A DNA stretch of 64,000 nt from Synaphobranchus kaupii (taxonomy: Eukaryota > Chordata > Actinopteri > Anguilliformes > Synaphobranchidae), in assembly GCA_029718625.1 (NCBI GenBank), contig CM056389.1, positions 22,043,381-22,107,380 of the forward strand, given 5' to 3'. The notes below the pieces were generated by a model. The model saw only the letters and a list, made by a program, of their open reading frames with translations. It ran no database searches and was not told the origin of the DNA. Made by a program: the position numbers and the translations under genes. This document shows, piece after piece, positions 45,488 to 56,685 of the stretch (the stretch's first letter is position 1; each line of letters begins with the position of its first letter).

Positions 45488-46209
45488 TGAAAGGGAACTC
45501 AAAACTTTTAAAATAAAAAAATTTGAGAGAGATGCCGATGATTATAAGAGAGGATTTGTGTATAGTTGGAACAAAACGGAGATGGGTAGTGGACGGAGAA
45601 AAGAAAGACCCTCTAGACGGGACCGTCCAAATTATAGCTCCGACTCTCGACATGGACGGTTTAATCACTATCCTGGTAACCAAGGGGATCGCTCGTACCG
45701 CCCTACTAATACCCGATGGGGAGGTTTCAACCTCACCACCAGTGAGGAAGACACAAGTGACTTTGCACAATCTAGCGAATCCTCTTATTCTAGAGTTGAA
45801 CGTTTTTTAGGGGGGTTTCGCGATCAACAACCCAACAAAGGAAGAGGAAGAGGACGAGGCGGGGGAAGAAGAGATCACAGTCCCTTCTAAATGACCACGA
45901 GAAGCCAGAGCAGGCGATAATTAACATTTCCGATTACCCTCTTACCTCTGTTCAAGAATCGGTATTGAGTAAAGGCTTATCATTTGTTCCAACTAATAGA
46001 GTCAATGCATTCAAAATTAAAGTGGACTGTTACAAGTTTTTTAGACAATTACATCTGAAGCACTTCTTTCGACACAATCAGGCTGCTATAGATCACGATC
46101 CCCTAAATAAATTCAAGAAGAAGTCTACGTTCTTTCCAACAGGGGCCCTGAATCCCACTTTGAACACCTTTAGTAAATTGGTAGAAAGGGACATTACTTC
46201 GGCTATTAA
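45488..46209 (+). pseudogene. Penelope-like polyprotein N-terminal region
   Basis: An open frame from about 45488 to 45893 reads KKFERDADDY, then a basic region rich in RGRGRGRGGG that could bind RNA. After a frameshift near 45860 the neighbouring frame gives IINISDYPLTSVQ, VLSKGLSFVPT and FFRQLHLKHFF, a conserved region that precedes RT in Penelope-like elements. It ends at the TTAA target 46206-46209 and continues in frame at 49450. Confidence 0.75.
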
Positions 46210-47673
46210 CCTCTTCCTACCGAGGGCAAAATAGGCCAAATTTTGCCTGTTTTCACTAGTGACAAACAAAGGTGGTTATCTCAAAAACTATAAATGGTAC
46301 AAATATGGTTCATGGCTTTTATTAAAGCAGACACCTGCAGTATTACGACTAAGCAGTGAGAACTCATAGAAATCCAGTTTTTGATACTTAACTACAACAA
46401 TTTATGTACAGAAAATATAAAAAAACTAAAAAACGGGTACCTACATTCAAGTTTAAGAATTTTTACCTGGGGAGCTACAAATGCAATCAAGGAAATGACT
46501 CCTCTATCTGATTCATCAATATGCTGCCTACCTCTAGTAACAATCTGGTGTCAATATCTCAAACCATTCAAATTTTACAGGGTTTTTTTCAGGTGAACCT
46601 TTTTCGTTATCCAAATGGTGCCAAATGTGCCAAAAATGGCAATGTTCCAGAAAGGTCTCAATATGATTTATTTTTTAGGTTTTTACAATAAAATGAGATA
46701 ATTTGTCAATATTGGCAATAAAAGTTCATTTTTAGACGTGTTCTTGGTGTTCTGCATATTACACAACTAACTAACCAAGGTTACAAAAAGCTGTCAAAAC
46801 CCATGTAGCAGCACAGTGAATCTTGTGTATTTCACCAGAGCCCCATTAGCCAGAAATGAGTCCAGGAATGTGCAAACAGGTTTTCAAATGAATAATGGGA
46901 ATAGTATGAAACTTCCCTACACATTAATGCTTGCCAGTCCTGTCCTTTATTCTGTTGGCACCTCCTATGACAGGGACGTTGGGGTTGGGTTTTAGGAGGC
47001 AAAACTTTATACATGACAAACATATCAACTATATACAAGTGCACTAAGGTGTACTACTAAAAGTGCAGTGGATAAAAAATCAAAAGTCCACCAGTTTCCT
47101 AGATAAAAAATAAAAACACCCCTGCTGTAACAAATAAAAAGATACTTGCCTCTAATTGCTGAAGTTACCGTATTTACACAAAGAAAGTACAAAATGGCAG
47201 GGTCCAAAAAGCTAAAAAAAATTAACTAAAAACAAAAAAAGGTAAAGGATCAAAACATGGGGGTGGAGGTTGAGGAGAGATTATTTAACCATTCATACAG
47301 AAGCCATTTAGACTACACATTCCCTCAGGAGAGCAATCTGCATCATTACAAATCCCACTAACCCTGTCCATGGAATTGTCCACCATGTTGATATACCCAT
47401 TAGTCCCCCTTATACAACAACAATCAACAATAATAATAATCAACAAGTACTCCCTCATGTTATCATGTTCTCTCCCTCATACCATGCATAAATTACCATT
47501 TTGTTTACCTGCACAGCCTTCTGTACTGCATACAGAACAATTTACTCAGGTGGAACAATGACTTTACTAAACACTTCCAGAAGCCATTTCACACTCAAAA
47601 AAATCGTTTTAGTAGCTCATCTCAGACACAAATAGATAGCTAGCTGCTTGTTACCTGTAATTTTGCTTGCATT

Positions 47674-47913
47674 ACATTACATTACATTTATTTAGCAGAC
47701 GCTTTTATCCAAAGCGACGTACAGTAAGTGCGCACAGAGGCATCAAGATCACTACAGAACAGACAAGGCAAAGCACATCCTTCGCATAATGTAGCAGCTA
47801 TCCCTAGCAATGAACGTCGACTGTAGTTCACAGTAAGCTGTGGGCAAATCAGCAACACCACACTTCCATTCCTAATACTCGTATAAACTATAATAAACAG
47901 ACAGGAAAACACA
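47674..47913 (-). repeat. SINE copy
   Basis: Inverse of the 25760-25893 family, with a tail of repeated ATTAC units (47670-47690) and CGCTTTTATCCAAAGCGACG. The body extends to about 47913. Confidence 0.7.
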
Positions 47914-48372
47914 GGGATGCTTGCTAGCTTGCCACTGTAAAGGCAATACTATCTATATTAATTTAGCTGAGAGGGACCGATTTTATGCATAAGTATATAA
48001 GGTTAGTTAGCTTCACAGAAGAAACACAGGGATTCACGCATTGCAGCTAAATTTCCTTCGATGCTTACACCAAACATCTGTGTTGTTGGCAACGCCACGT
48101 AACACGTGCGAGTTTGTCAACACAGACAATACACCCTAAGTTTACTTCATAAATTATTTATCATACCGTTGGAATGTGCAATTTGTAATATTAATTGTAT
48201 GAAAAACAATAAAATACAGTTGACAATGTTATTACGAACCCGCATGGCATTGCGTAATTTACACTGGTATATCGAAAAATCGGTAATACCACCAGCCCTA
48301 ACGACGTTACCTGCCATGGCGAAATTCAATGCGTTTATAGCATAACACTGTTAGTATGATAAAACAACTTAC

Positions 48373-48512
48373 ATGTCAGCAACATCATCTCGGTCATCAG
48401 TGGATTCAGCGTCACTGAGACAGGATGAGTCTCCCTCGGCAAAAACATCTTCTGGCTTATCCAGTTCGTCTAGCACTTGGTGCACGGATAAACGCCTCAA
48501 AAATCTCGACAT
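48373..48512 (-). CDS. piggyBac transposase N-terminal exon
   Basis: Minus strand from ATG at 48512: MSRFLRRLSVHQVLDEL, then an acidic stretch with EDVFAEGDSS and DAESTDDRDD, ending at a splice donor (GACAT/GTAAGT). An acidic leader of this kind, beginning MSRF/MSKR and followed by an intron, is usual for fish piggyBac transposases. The rest of the transposase was not recognised. Confidence 0.5.
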
Positions 48513-49449
48513 AACTACACAAAAACTGTATCAAAAATACTCTAAAGTAAAAAATGTAACTGCGGGCCTTACCTAATTAATTGTGCTTTGCTAAACGGAA
48601 TGTAGCGAGCTACGCTACAAGGTAAAAACACTGCGCCATCTTGGCTCGATAATTACGCGTGAGTGCCACTTCCTCATACGCAATGCTGTTATCGCCTTCA
48701 TTTACGAAGGAAATGTGTTTAAGGAGGGCTCTTTTGAAAGATAAGAGTCTTGGCTATTGGCTGGAATATTTGACAGACAGTTTTAAAACCCAATGGAAAG
48801 CAAATAATACTCGGAGTGGAGGCAGGTCGAAGACAGTTTTTCCCACTTCAGATAGGCCTATTGTGCTATCAGTCAAAGAAATACACCCAATTGACGACGG
48901 TTTTGCATAATTCTCTGCAAGCATGTTCAAAACCACTCTGGCTAACATATACTAAGCCGTTGGATTGGTACTCCAGAAACTGGCTGAGTTTCACAACGCC
49001 AAAGTGAACACAGCCGAACGAGTCGTAATCAAGTGCAAAAAAGCACGGTTTAAAAGTCGGTTTAAAATTGGAAAAAAATCATGTACAGCCTTATGAAAGT
49101 TTTAAAGTATTTTTTCTTGAAGCCTAAAGGTATAATGATTTTTTAAACCAAAGTTTTGTGAAATACAATTAAGCAGAACAGTTTACCAGCACATTGTTTA
49201 TGGTGTGACATCAAGCTGCAATACATGTTTGAGAATTAGGTCAGAGTTTCCAACGTTATTTACAAAGTTTTATCTCGACGTTTTGGGCTTAAAAACCACT
49301 TTCCCAGAAGGAATGGATATATCATAAGGATATTTAATCAAAATATTGAGGTAAGCAGTTTATTATATATTATTAAATTAATGAAATGTATAATTTAATA
49401 ATTTCCGTCACGCCCGCGTTAACGCTAGGGGGCGTTTGGCATTAAGAGG

Positions 49450-51046
49450 TTAAAGCCAATTGTGCTCCTAAACATTATAACATTAGCGTACTGGAAAGAA
49501 AAGCTTTAAGGGAAATGAAATCAAATCCTAAAATTATAATTAAACCATCAGATAAGGGGGGTTCTATTGTAGTACAAAATTCAATAGACTATGAGGCGGA
49601 AGCATTGAGACAATTGAACAACAGGACATTTTACCAACTATTACCCAGTAATCCTAAGGAACAATTAATAACGGACCGCAATTGTATTCTCGACAAAGCA
49701 TTGGGTAATAATAGGATCACACAGAAACAATATGAATTTTCATCTATTCCCATTTTTTATTTATTACCTAAAATTCATAAAAGTTTGATAAATCCTCCTG
49801 GACGACCTATAATATCTAGTAATAACTCTATTTCCGAACCTTTAAGCCAATTTGTTGATCACTTCATTAAGGATATTGTTAAAACGTTGCCATCCCATGT
49901 AGCAGACACACGAGATGTGATTCGTTCGTTGGCCGAATTGATTATTCCAAGTGGCTCATTTTTGGTTTCGTTTGATGTGGAAAGCTTATACACCAATATA
50001 CCACATGTAGGTGGGTTGGAAGCCATGGCTTTCTTTTTTGATGCTCAGGACAATCTAGTTTCTGAACATTTGTTAGATTTGATCAAATTTATTTTGAAAT
50101 CTAATTATTTCATGTTTAACAATAAATTTTACATGCAGATTCAAGGGACGGCAATGGGTTCGTCCTTTGCGCCCAATTATGCAAATCTTTATATGGGCCA
50201 CTGGGAAAAACTTTTTGTACATGATGAAAATGCCAATCCATTCTTCAAAAACCTTTTATTTTGGAAGAGGTATATAGACGATATATTACTCGTTTTTACT
50301 GGCACTGAAAACGAGTTGTTTTCATTTAAAGACTACATAAATAATATATATCCATCATTGAAATTTACTATGGAATACAGTACTACTCAAATCCAATTTC
50401 TTGACCTTTCTATTAGAGTTAATGATGGGAGAGTACAAACTACAATTTTCCGCAAGGCCACGGACAGAAATACTATTTTACACGCGCATAGTTTCCATCC
50501 AAAACATGATTGAAAATATACCATACGGTCAATTTTTACGTTTAAAACGAATATGTAGTGACGAAATGGACTATGAGTCAAAAGTACAGGATATGCGACA
50601 ACGTTTTTTATATCGGGGATACAAGAGCAGGACAATTGAGAAGTCCTTTAGTAGAACTTTACAAAGGGATAGGAAGGACCTTTTGGCCCCCTCTACCATA
50701 ATTGATGGGATTCAGGAGAACAGTGTTACATTTGTGTCGGAATATAATAATATATCGCCCACAATTAAAAATATAATTTTAAAGCATTGGAATATTCTGC
50801 ATTGTGATCCTCAACTCAGTTCATTAGTGTTCTCTCGCCCCAGATTTTGTTATAAGAGAAGTAAAAACCTTAGAGATCACTTGGTGACATCAATGTATAA
50901 AGCATGGGTTCTAATTGGCTGAGTAAAGAGGTACAAGGTAATTATCGTTGTGGTAAATGCACTCATTGTTCTAATACTGTTGACACAAAAAAATTCCATC
51001 ATCCGCGTACTGGTCAGGAATATACTATTGGGGGTTTTATTAACTG
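49450..51046 (+). pseudogene. Penelope-like reverse transcriptase and zinc finger
   Basis: RT of the Penelope class. Visible blocks: IIKPSDKGGSIVV, YLLPKIHKS, GRPIISSNNSISEPLSQF, LVSFDVESLYTNIP (first Asp), QGTAMGSSFAPNYANLYMG and YIDDILLVF (catalytic Asp pair), then IQFLDLSI. The frame opens at 49515 in the track sense but is continuous from 49450 (CAPKHYNISVLERKALREM). A frameshift near 50508 moves to a second frame (to 50922), and another near 50905 to a third, which gives CGKCTHCSN, a zinc-finger linker. The GIY-YIG domain that should follow is missing here. Confidence 0.92.
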
Positions 51047-51099
51047 GACGGGACTGTCCAAATTATAGCTCCGACTCTCGACATGGACGGTTTAATCAA
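51047..51099 (+). repeat. 52-bp copy of 45616-45668
   Basis: GACGGGACTGTCCAAATTAT and on to GGACGGTTTAATCA is the same as 45616-45668 with one difference. It sits where the zinc-finger linker should lead into GIY-YIG, joined directly to the terminal repeat. Confidence 0.88.
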
Positions 51100-51483
51100 C
51101 CATTATTGATGAGTGTTAATTGATGTTTTGTTTTCTATTGTGAATGACTAACTTAATTGATATTGTGAATGATTAACTTAATTGATATTGTAAATGATTA
51201 ACTTAATTGATATTGTGAATGATTAACTTAATTGATATGATGTGTTAATTGTTTCTATAACGTGATATAAGTCACCTGTGTCCAAGCTCATTTCACGAAC
51301 GAACCTGACGAAGACACGCCGAAACGCGCGTTGTTCGTTCCACTTGTTAATAAACCTTTTTTTGCATCTATATACTTTTTGCCTCTGAAGGTCAGTCTTT
51401 TAACTTTTTCGTTTGAGTGTGCGGATTGAACATTGGAGCTGGGTATTGCAGATTGTCGCCCTGGTTTTTTCTCTTTTTTCATG
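51100..51483 (+). repeat. terminal repeat (right) of the Penelope-like element
   Basis: Inverse of 44397-44790. It contains four AATGATTAACTTAATTGAT-type units, the hammerhead-like motif and AATAAACC near 51348. Ends TTTTCTCTTTTTTCA. Confidence 0.9.
51297..51340 (+). ncRNA. hammerhead-ribozyme-like motif (right arm)
   Basis: Core box CTGACGA (51305-51311) and GAAA (51321-51324) are in the hammerhead order. Stem I is a perfect 8 bp, GAACGAAC (51297-51304) with GTTCGTTC (51333-51340). Stem III is short, AC with GT closing a GCGC loop, and the base before the predicted cleavage point is T51332. Stem II (AGACACGCC) pairs weakly. Hammerhead motifs are known from terminal repeats of Penelope-like elements. 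Confidence 0.6.
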
Positions 51484-51555
51484 TTTCATCATCTTGCCGA
51501 CACCAGCACCTCTTTGATGGAGACACGTTTGTGCACAAGGCGTTTTCCCCTTTTG

Positions 51556-51591
<36 letters not shown>

Positions 51592-52809
51592 AATGTGTAG
51601 GTTAGTGGCAATAGTTTAAGTTTTGTGTTAGCAGAAGCGTTTTAAAAGAATAAAAGAATTCAAGCAGGCTGTTAAAACGTGACAAATAGCGGTAGGCTCT
51701 AGCGAGTTAGTTGTCTGAAAGAAAGCATACCATTTTTTAAATAATGTTTGTTAGGACCGAAGGGAAAAAGACTCCGTGATGTCCGTGAAATGTGTGCAAA
51801 TGGCTCCGTAGAGAGAGAGAGAGAGAGCGAGACCGTTACCCAGTCATAAAAACCGCGTAAAATAGCCAATCTAAAAAAGCAAGTTAGTGTTCTAAAAGAA
51901 GAAGATGACCTAGGAGGCCTCGAAAGAAAGACAAGAAAGAATAAAAAATAAAATAATAGGCTAAGTTTTACAGAATTAAAAAGCAAAAACCTAAAACGAA
52001 CTCTGAATTATTCTTGGGTTCCGCGGGGTCCGGAGAGATGGTCTACAGCTCGACTATAGGTTGCAGAGAGATCTTTCCAGACGGGGCTAGAGGGCGGACA
52101 AATGGAGCAATTAGTTCATCGGGCCTGTGTACAACTGAAAATGGGATACACCCCACCATGTAGTGTCCTACCACACCTAGACAATTTTCTGATGGCTAAC
52201 TAAAGCAACTGGTGGAAGGAGGGGTAGCGAGTTGGGGGCTCGCGCGCGCACGCTAGAGCGATGCTAGGGGGAAACCTTTGATTGACAAGGAACAGCTGTA
52301 TTCCTGGCGGGGTGATTCAAATAAAGTTTGAATGAATGCATTAAATGCATAGACTGGAAATATTTCAACAGGCCGCAAAATGCCCCGAACCCCATTGAAA
52401 AGACCTCCAAGATGCGTTTCCAAAAAGCAATCTAAACGTCTATATCACTGGTTCAGAATCATAAAATAAATCTCTCAGTATTTTGTACAAGTTTGCTAAT
52501 ACTTAGAGCCAATATGAGTGTTTAGTATCGAATGGAATGTAAAAAGATGGGGTATTCAATTTTAAACAGGATTGAGTCGGCATATACTAGCCTATATTGT
52601 GTAAGCGTAACTCTTTCAAAGTGTATTTTATTTGTCAGGGTGTCTACAATCCACAGCAGGGGTGGGGTCTGAATGATCGTAACAGCTGTGAGTTTACGCT
52701 GACCACAGGTTTTTACGAATGTAGACCTATAAAGGGTCCGACTTTTGAACAGGTCTATAGCCCAAACAGACGTTGTCACAATCGCCTGTAAACAACCTGT
52801 AAAAGAAGC
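51484..52809. other. non-coding interval; left Polinton flank
   Basis: Begins with an (AT)n run at about 51558-51588 and a (GA)n at 51808-51826. AATAAA at about 52319. No gene is supported. A Polinton terminal inverted repeat may lie here but cannot be recognised without its partner. Confidence 0.35.
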
Positions 52810-53482
52810 ATGTCTACCGCAGAAAACTCAACACCGAAATCTCCAGAGGTTGTGGCGAACAAGACAGTTTTGCGAAGGCCAAAAAAGCCTTTTGCAACGA
52901 TGTCAAGGCTTCAAGGACATTCGTTTTACGAAGAATGGTCAGCAGAATGTTCAAAACGGCGATGTGGGTACCATATCGACACGTCTGGCGAGGAACCAAC
53001 AATTACCCTTTTCAACCTGTGTGAGGGGGAACTGTACAGCGAAAATTCAGTCTGTATTATTTGTGCACAAGGACTGGCTTAAATTCAAGCAATGTTACAA
53101 AAATGTTGTGGACGATGTACATTATATTTGTAATTTTCTGAGCTGTTCGGAGGACTGCAGCATGATCTGTGTGTCAGCGCTCAAAGCGTCTAAAAAACTG
53201 TTCATTGCCGAGACCTATGAATCAAGAGACATTGGGGATACGCTAATTGTCTTTAATTTTGACGACCGGCAAATGTTGAACAAGGCTATTGAGCGAGCCG
53301 ATAAGGTGTTTGAGGATCATAGGCTTTGGAGAAATATGGACGATGCGAAAACTAACTTATTGTCGAGTTTCAACGCCGTGGCTGAAGATTCTGATGAAGA
53401 TAAGGAAAATGTACCACCGCCACCTCCACCAACAACACCCGTTGTCTCTGATGACGAAGACGCTACAACAAGTTTTGTGTAA
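52810..53482 (+). pseudogene. Polinton-associated protein of unknown function (X)
   Basis: Start MSTAENSTPKSPE at 52810, open for 90 codons to 53082, then a frameshift in the 53040-53080 overlap to a frame that stops at 53482. The first part has CSKRRCGYHID; the second has CNFLSCSEDCSMIC, so it is cysteine-rich, and a very acidic C-terminus with DEDKENVPPPPPP and DDEDATTS. No domain is recognised. Position at the edge of the element next to gene Y suggests an accessory or regulatory role; that is inference. Confidence 0.55.
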
Positions 53483-53717
53483 ATAACTTGGCAAAAATGT
53501 GTTTTAAATTTTAGATTGTGTGTGTGTGTGTGTGTGTTTAATATAAATGTATACAGAATGTCTTTTTTAATTGTCTCTGATGACGAAGACTCTACAAAAA
53601 CGTTTTGTGTAAATAACATGTCAAAACATGTAAGCAAAATTTTTTTTAATTTTTTTTAGATTGTGTGTGTGTGTGTGTGTGTTTAATATAAATGTATACA
53701 GAATGTCTTTTTGATTG
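53448..53717 (+). repeat. about 130-bp tandem duplication with (GT)n
   Basis: The end of gene X plus its trailer (GTCTCTGATGACGAAGAC through TTTAATATAAATGTATACAG) is repeated, each copy holding a (GT)n run (53517-53536 and 53660-53682). The second copy repeats the gene's last codons out of context. Confidence 0.85.
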
Positions 53718-53775
53718 ATTTTGTGAACTTTAAAATAAAATGCCTTTTCTTTTACATGCTATTTTACGTATTGTT

Positions 53776-53777
<2 letters not shown>

Positions 53778-53809
<32 letters not shown>
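53778..53809. repeat. (ATT)n microsatellite
   Basis: About ten ATT units immediately before gene Y. Confidence 0.85.
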
Positions 53810-53810
<1 letters not shown>

Positions 53811-53819
53811 CGTTAAAAT

Positions 53820-54703
53820 ATGTTAAATTCAAATCAAACCCCAAAAAGGAAGACCCCACCCACAGATCATAACTCTAAAGTTTTAAGGCGTGGCTATAAG
53901 TTTCAGAGGAGTTTAAAAGCCACTCGGCAAACTCAGGATTTCATAGACTTTACAGAACTCTTGACAAGCATGTCTCAGGACGTTTATAAAATGTATAAAC
54001 CCCTAAAGCTGGCCGATTGCTCAGAATCTTGGGAGCCTGAGTATTCAGCGAACAATGACAAACCGGCTACAGAGCCTTGGATCGATACCGACAAAGCCGA
54101 AGCCCTATTTTTATCAGAGCCAAAATCTATGGTCTACGAAGACGAAGGCTGCGAGGTGCCAAACGGTGTACAACAGTCCAGCCAAAAAACCCGCCCGGGG
54201 TGTATAGACGACGAATTCGACGGGTGTCTTACAAGCCCAATGATTAAGCTGCTGAAAGCCATAGTCGCCTGTCTTCTGAATGGCGTTATCGAAAAACAAC
54301 TGAGAAGCGAATGTCCCGGCTGTGAAGTTGATCACCCCAGTCAACTGAGACACAGCTGTCTCTTTGAAATGGAGTAGTATTATTTTAAAAATAATTTTGA
54401 CAATTTCGTGACAAATGTGAAAAAACCGTGGCTGCGACCACTGCTGGTCAAGGCCTTGAAAGTGTTCGGAGTGGTACCAGATCCTGTGAGAATCTCGGGG
54501 TCTGTTGACACCATTGTTTCAGAACTCCGCCACACATCAGGGAAAAACTGCTGGAAATCTTATGTACAGACCTTGACCCGGCCAGTGAGAAGGCTATTGC
54601 GGCTGTCAACACAGATTTCTGGGAGATTGACGGGGCAATGCAGGAGCACCTGTGGTGTAAGCACTCTGAAGGCGTGCGGACCCGGATGAACGACAACATT
54701 TAA
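53820..54703 (+). pseudogene. Polinton-associated protein of unknown function (Y)
   Basis: Start MLNSNQTPKRKTPPT at 53820; the first 185 codons end with CPGCEVDHPSQLRHSCLFE, a C-x2-C-x4-H-P-S-Q-x2-H-x-C pattern that could bind zinc. After the in-frame TAG at 54377 sequence continues as NFDNFVTNVKKPWLRPLLVK with further frame changes to about 54703. The Cys/His pattern recurs in fish Polinton-like loci, from general familiarity only. No enzymatic motif seen. Confidence 0.5.
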
Positions 54704-54828
54704 GACGTTTCAAGAAACGGTTAAATGTTAATATGCATAATTTCTGTCATGTAACCTGTAACTTTTTAAAAAATACATAAATACTTTGGTTTTTTATATA
54801 TTGTGCCATTATTGTGATAACTGTAAGG

Positions 54829-55904
54829 ATGGCGGGTGAGAAACGCATGAAAGATGTTTATTATGCTCCAGAAAATCCTGGTTCTTACGGTGGTAAAGAG
54901 CGTTTGCGAAGGGTTTTACGTGAACAGGTAGTAACATATCAAACAAGAAAGTTACGGACTGGTTATCGGGGGAAGATGCATACACTTTAAACAAACCCAT
55001 CAGAGTCAATTTCAAAAGAAACAGGGTTATTGTGAGAAACATTGATTCACAATGGCAGCTTGATTTAGTAGACATGTCAAGTTTATCTGAGCATAATGAT
55101 AATATGCTAACTTGTATAGATATATTGTCAAAATACGCCTGGGTATGTGTTCTTAAAAACAAGACAGGTATCGAAGTGGTAAAAGCCCTTCAAGAAATTC
55201 TCGCAAATGGATGTATACCTAAAAAAATACAAACCGATAAAGGTAAAGAATTTTTCAATAAAAAGTTTCAGAGTCGGATGAAACGCAACAAAATATTCCA
55301 CTTTGCCACAGACAACGACGATGTGAAAGCATCTGTGGTCGAACGTTTCAATAGAACGTTAAAATCCAGGATGTGGAGATACTTCACAGCACACAACACT
55401 AGACGCTATATAGATTCTGTCCAGGATTTGGTCCTGGGGTACAACAACAGCTACCACAGCACGATTAAAATGAAGCCCGTTGAAGTAAACGAAAATAATG
55501 CTTTTAAAGCTTTTAAAAATATGTATGGTCTCTTTCCAAAAAGATCTAACAAGCTAACGTTTAAGTTTAAGGAGGGGGACACAGTCAGAGTTTCCAAAGT
55601 ATGCGGAAAGTTTGCAAAAGGTTATGAGCAAACATATACAGACGAATATTTAACAGTCGTTGAAAGGGTCCACAGAATCCCTCCTGTATATAGATTGAAG
55701 GATTATGATGGGGCGAGCATTGACGGAACATTTTATGAGGAGGAATTACAAAAGGTTATAGTTGGAAAAGACAAAACCATTAAGGTTGAAAAAATAATAG
55801 CCGAAAAGAAGCATAAGAACCAGAAACTCGTTTTAGTGAAGTGGGTCGGATGGCCTGAAAAATACAACAGCTGGATACCTAAAGATAGCGTGATTGACAT
55901 CTAA
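54829..55904 (+). pseudogene. Polinton integrase with chromodomain
   Basis: A retroviral-type integrase for insertion of the element. The N-terminal part from ATG 54829 breaks by frameshift near 54985, and the main part is open from about 54990 to 55904. Catalytic Asp in WQLDLVDMSS, second in IQTDKGKEFF, Glu in ASVVERFNRTLK. The C-terminal about 50 residues form a chromodomain (KVEKIIAEKKHKNQKLVLVK, then WVGWPEKYNSWIP). Apart from one frameshift it is well preserved. A chromodomain integrase is characteristic of Polintons. Confidence 0.92.
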
Positions 55905-55928
55905 AAGAATAGAAAACGTTTGGTCGCC

Positions 55929-56682
55929 ATGGAGGAAGCAGGCTTTTATGTCACTGTCCCCAGTAATGCCAGTCTAGATATTTATCCTGGAAACAGAATT
56001 TCATGTTACACTACAGTTTGCGAGACCCCTCGAATTTCGTGGACAATGGGAAGTTGCTTTAGCAGAAATTCAATACCCATGTACATGGAGTATGCTATCA
56101 AATCATGAAAATGCTTTTATCGTAAGTGATGGTAAGAAAAAGGAACTCAGTTACGTTGTTGTAATAAGCTGGGGCTATTACAAAAACATGAAAACGCTAG
56201 TGGAGGAGATGAATAAAGCTTTAAAAATAAGAAAATTGGATATTGAGGTGTCCCATTCAGCAATGAAAAACCGAATTTATATTAGTAGTGCAAACGAAAA
56301 TATTTCGCTGACGGCTAGTGGTAAACTTGCCAGGATGTTAGGTTTGGACCCTGATGTACCCTTAACGGTCGCAAGGTCTGTGCCACCACATCCGGTAGAT
56401 ATTCGTGCGGGGTTTTACACAATGTATGTTTACACAGACATTATTGACTACCAGAGTCGGAAATAGTTTTGTGCCCTTGCACTTGTACATATAACCGGGT
56501 CTAACAACGATGTCATCACAATCTCGTATGAAAAGCCACACTACGTTCACATGTGCAAGAAGCACATTGATAACATAACAATTGAGCTGAAATCGGATCA
56601 GAACGAGAACATACGCTTCACTTACGGTAAAGCCCTCATAAAATTGCATTTCAGGCCGGTGAAGCATCGATATCACGAATGA
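55929..56682 (+). pseudogene. Polinton penton-like (minor capsid) protein
   Basis: Start MEEAGFYVTVPSNASLDIYP at 55929, 25 bp after the integrase stop. Frames change near 56025 and again near 56466; the last frame ends at 56682. The N-terminal pattern (FYVT.PSNAS.D.YP) is typical of Polinton/adintovirus capsid genes beside the small core protein, generally described as the single jelly-roll penton homologue. The assignment is by position and resemblance; the fold cannot be verified here. Confidence 0.6.
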
Positions 56683-56685
56683 AAA

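Larger units (their letters stand above)
46210..49449 (-). mobile_element. piggyBac-type element, 3240 bp
   Basis: Flanked by TTAA (46206-46209 and 49450-49453), with short inverted ends CCTCTT/AAGAGG. It splits the Penelope-like frame precisely; removing it and one TTAA restores reading. The minus strand has a piggyBac-like first transposase exon at 48373-48512. A SINE lies at 47674-47913. No catalytic domain was found in the remaining sequence, so it is probably a deletion derivative. Confidence 0.75.
44397..51483 (+). mobile_element. Penelope-like element, fold-back copy with nested piggyBac
   Basis: A Penelope-like retroelement with an inverted partial copy at its left. From left: an inverted 3' part (44397-45485, with GIY-YIG on minus), a plus-strand 5' part (45488-46209), a piggyBac-type insertion (46210-49449), plus-strand RT (49450-51046), a 52-bp fragment copied from 45616-45668, and the plus-strand terminal repeat (51100-51483). 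The outer about 380 bp at each end are inverted copies of each other. Partial inverted and tandem copies are typical of this retroelement class. Confidence 0.88.

Noticed and set aside
48373..48576. Plus-strand serine-rich frame (MSATSSRSSVDS...)
   Set aside because: Antisense of the acidic piggyBac-type exon on the minus strand, which has a start and splice donor.
48659..48910. 83-residue plus-strand frame inside the piggyBac-type element
   Set aside because: No resemblance to any domain known to me and no splice or start context.
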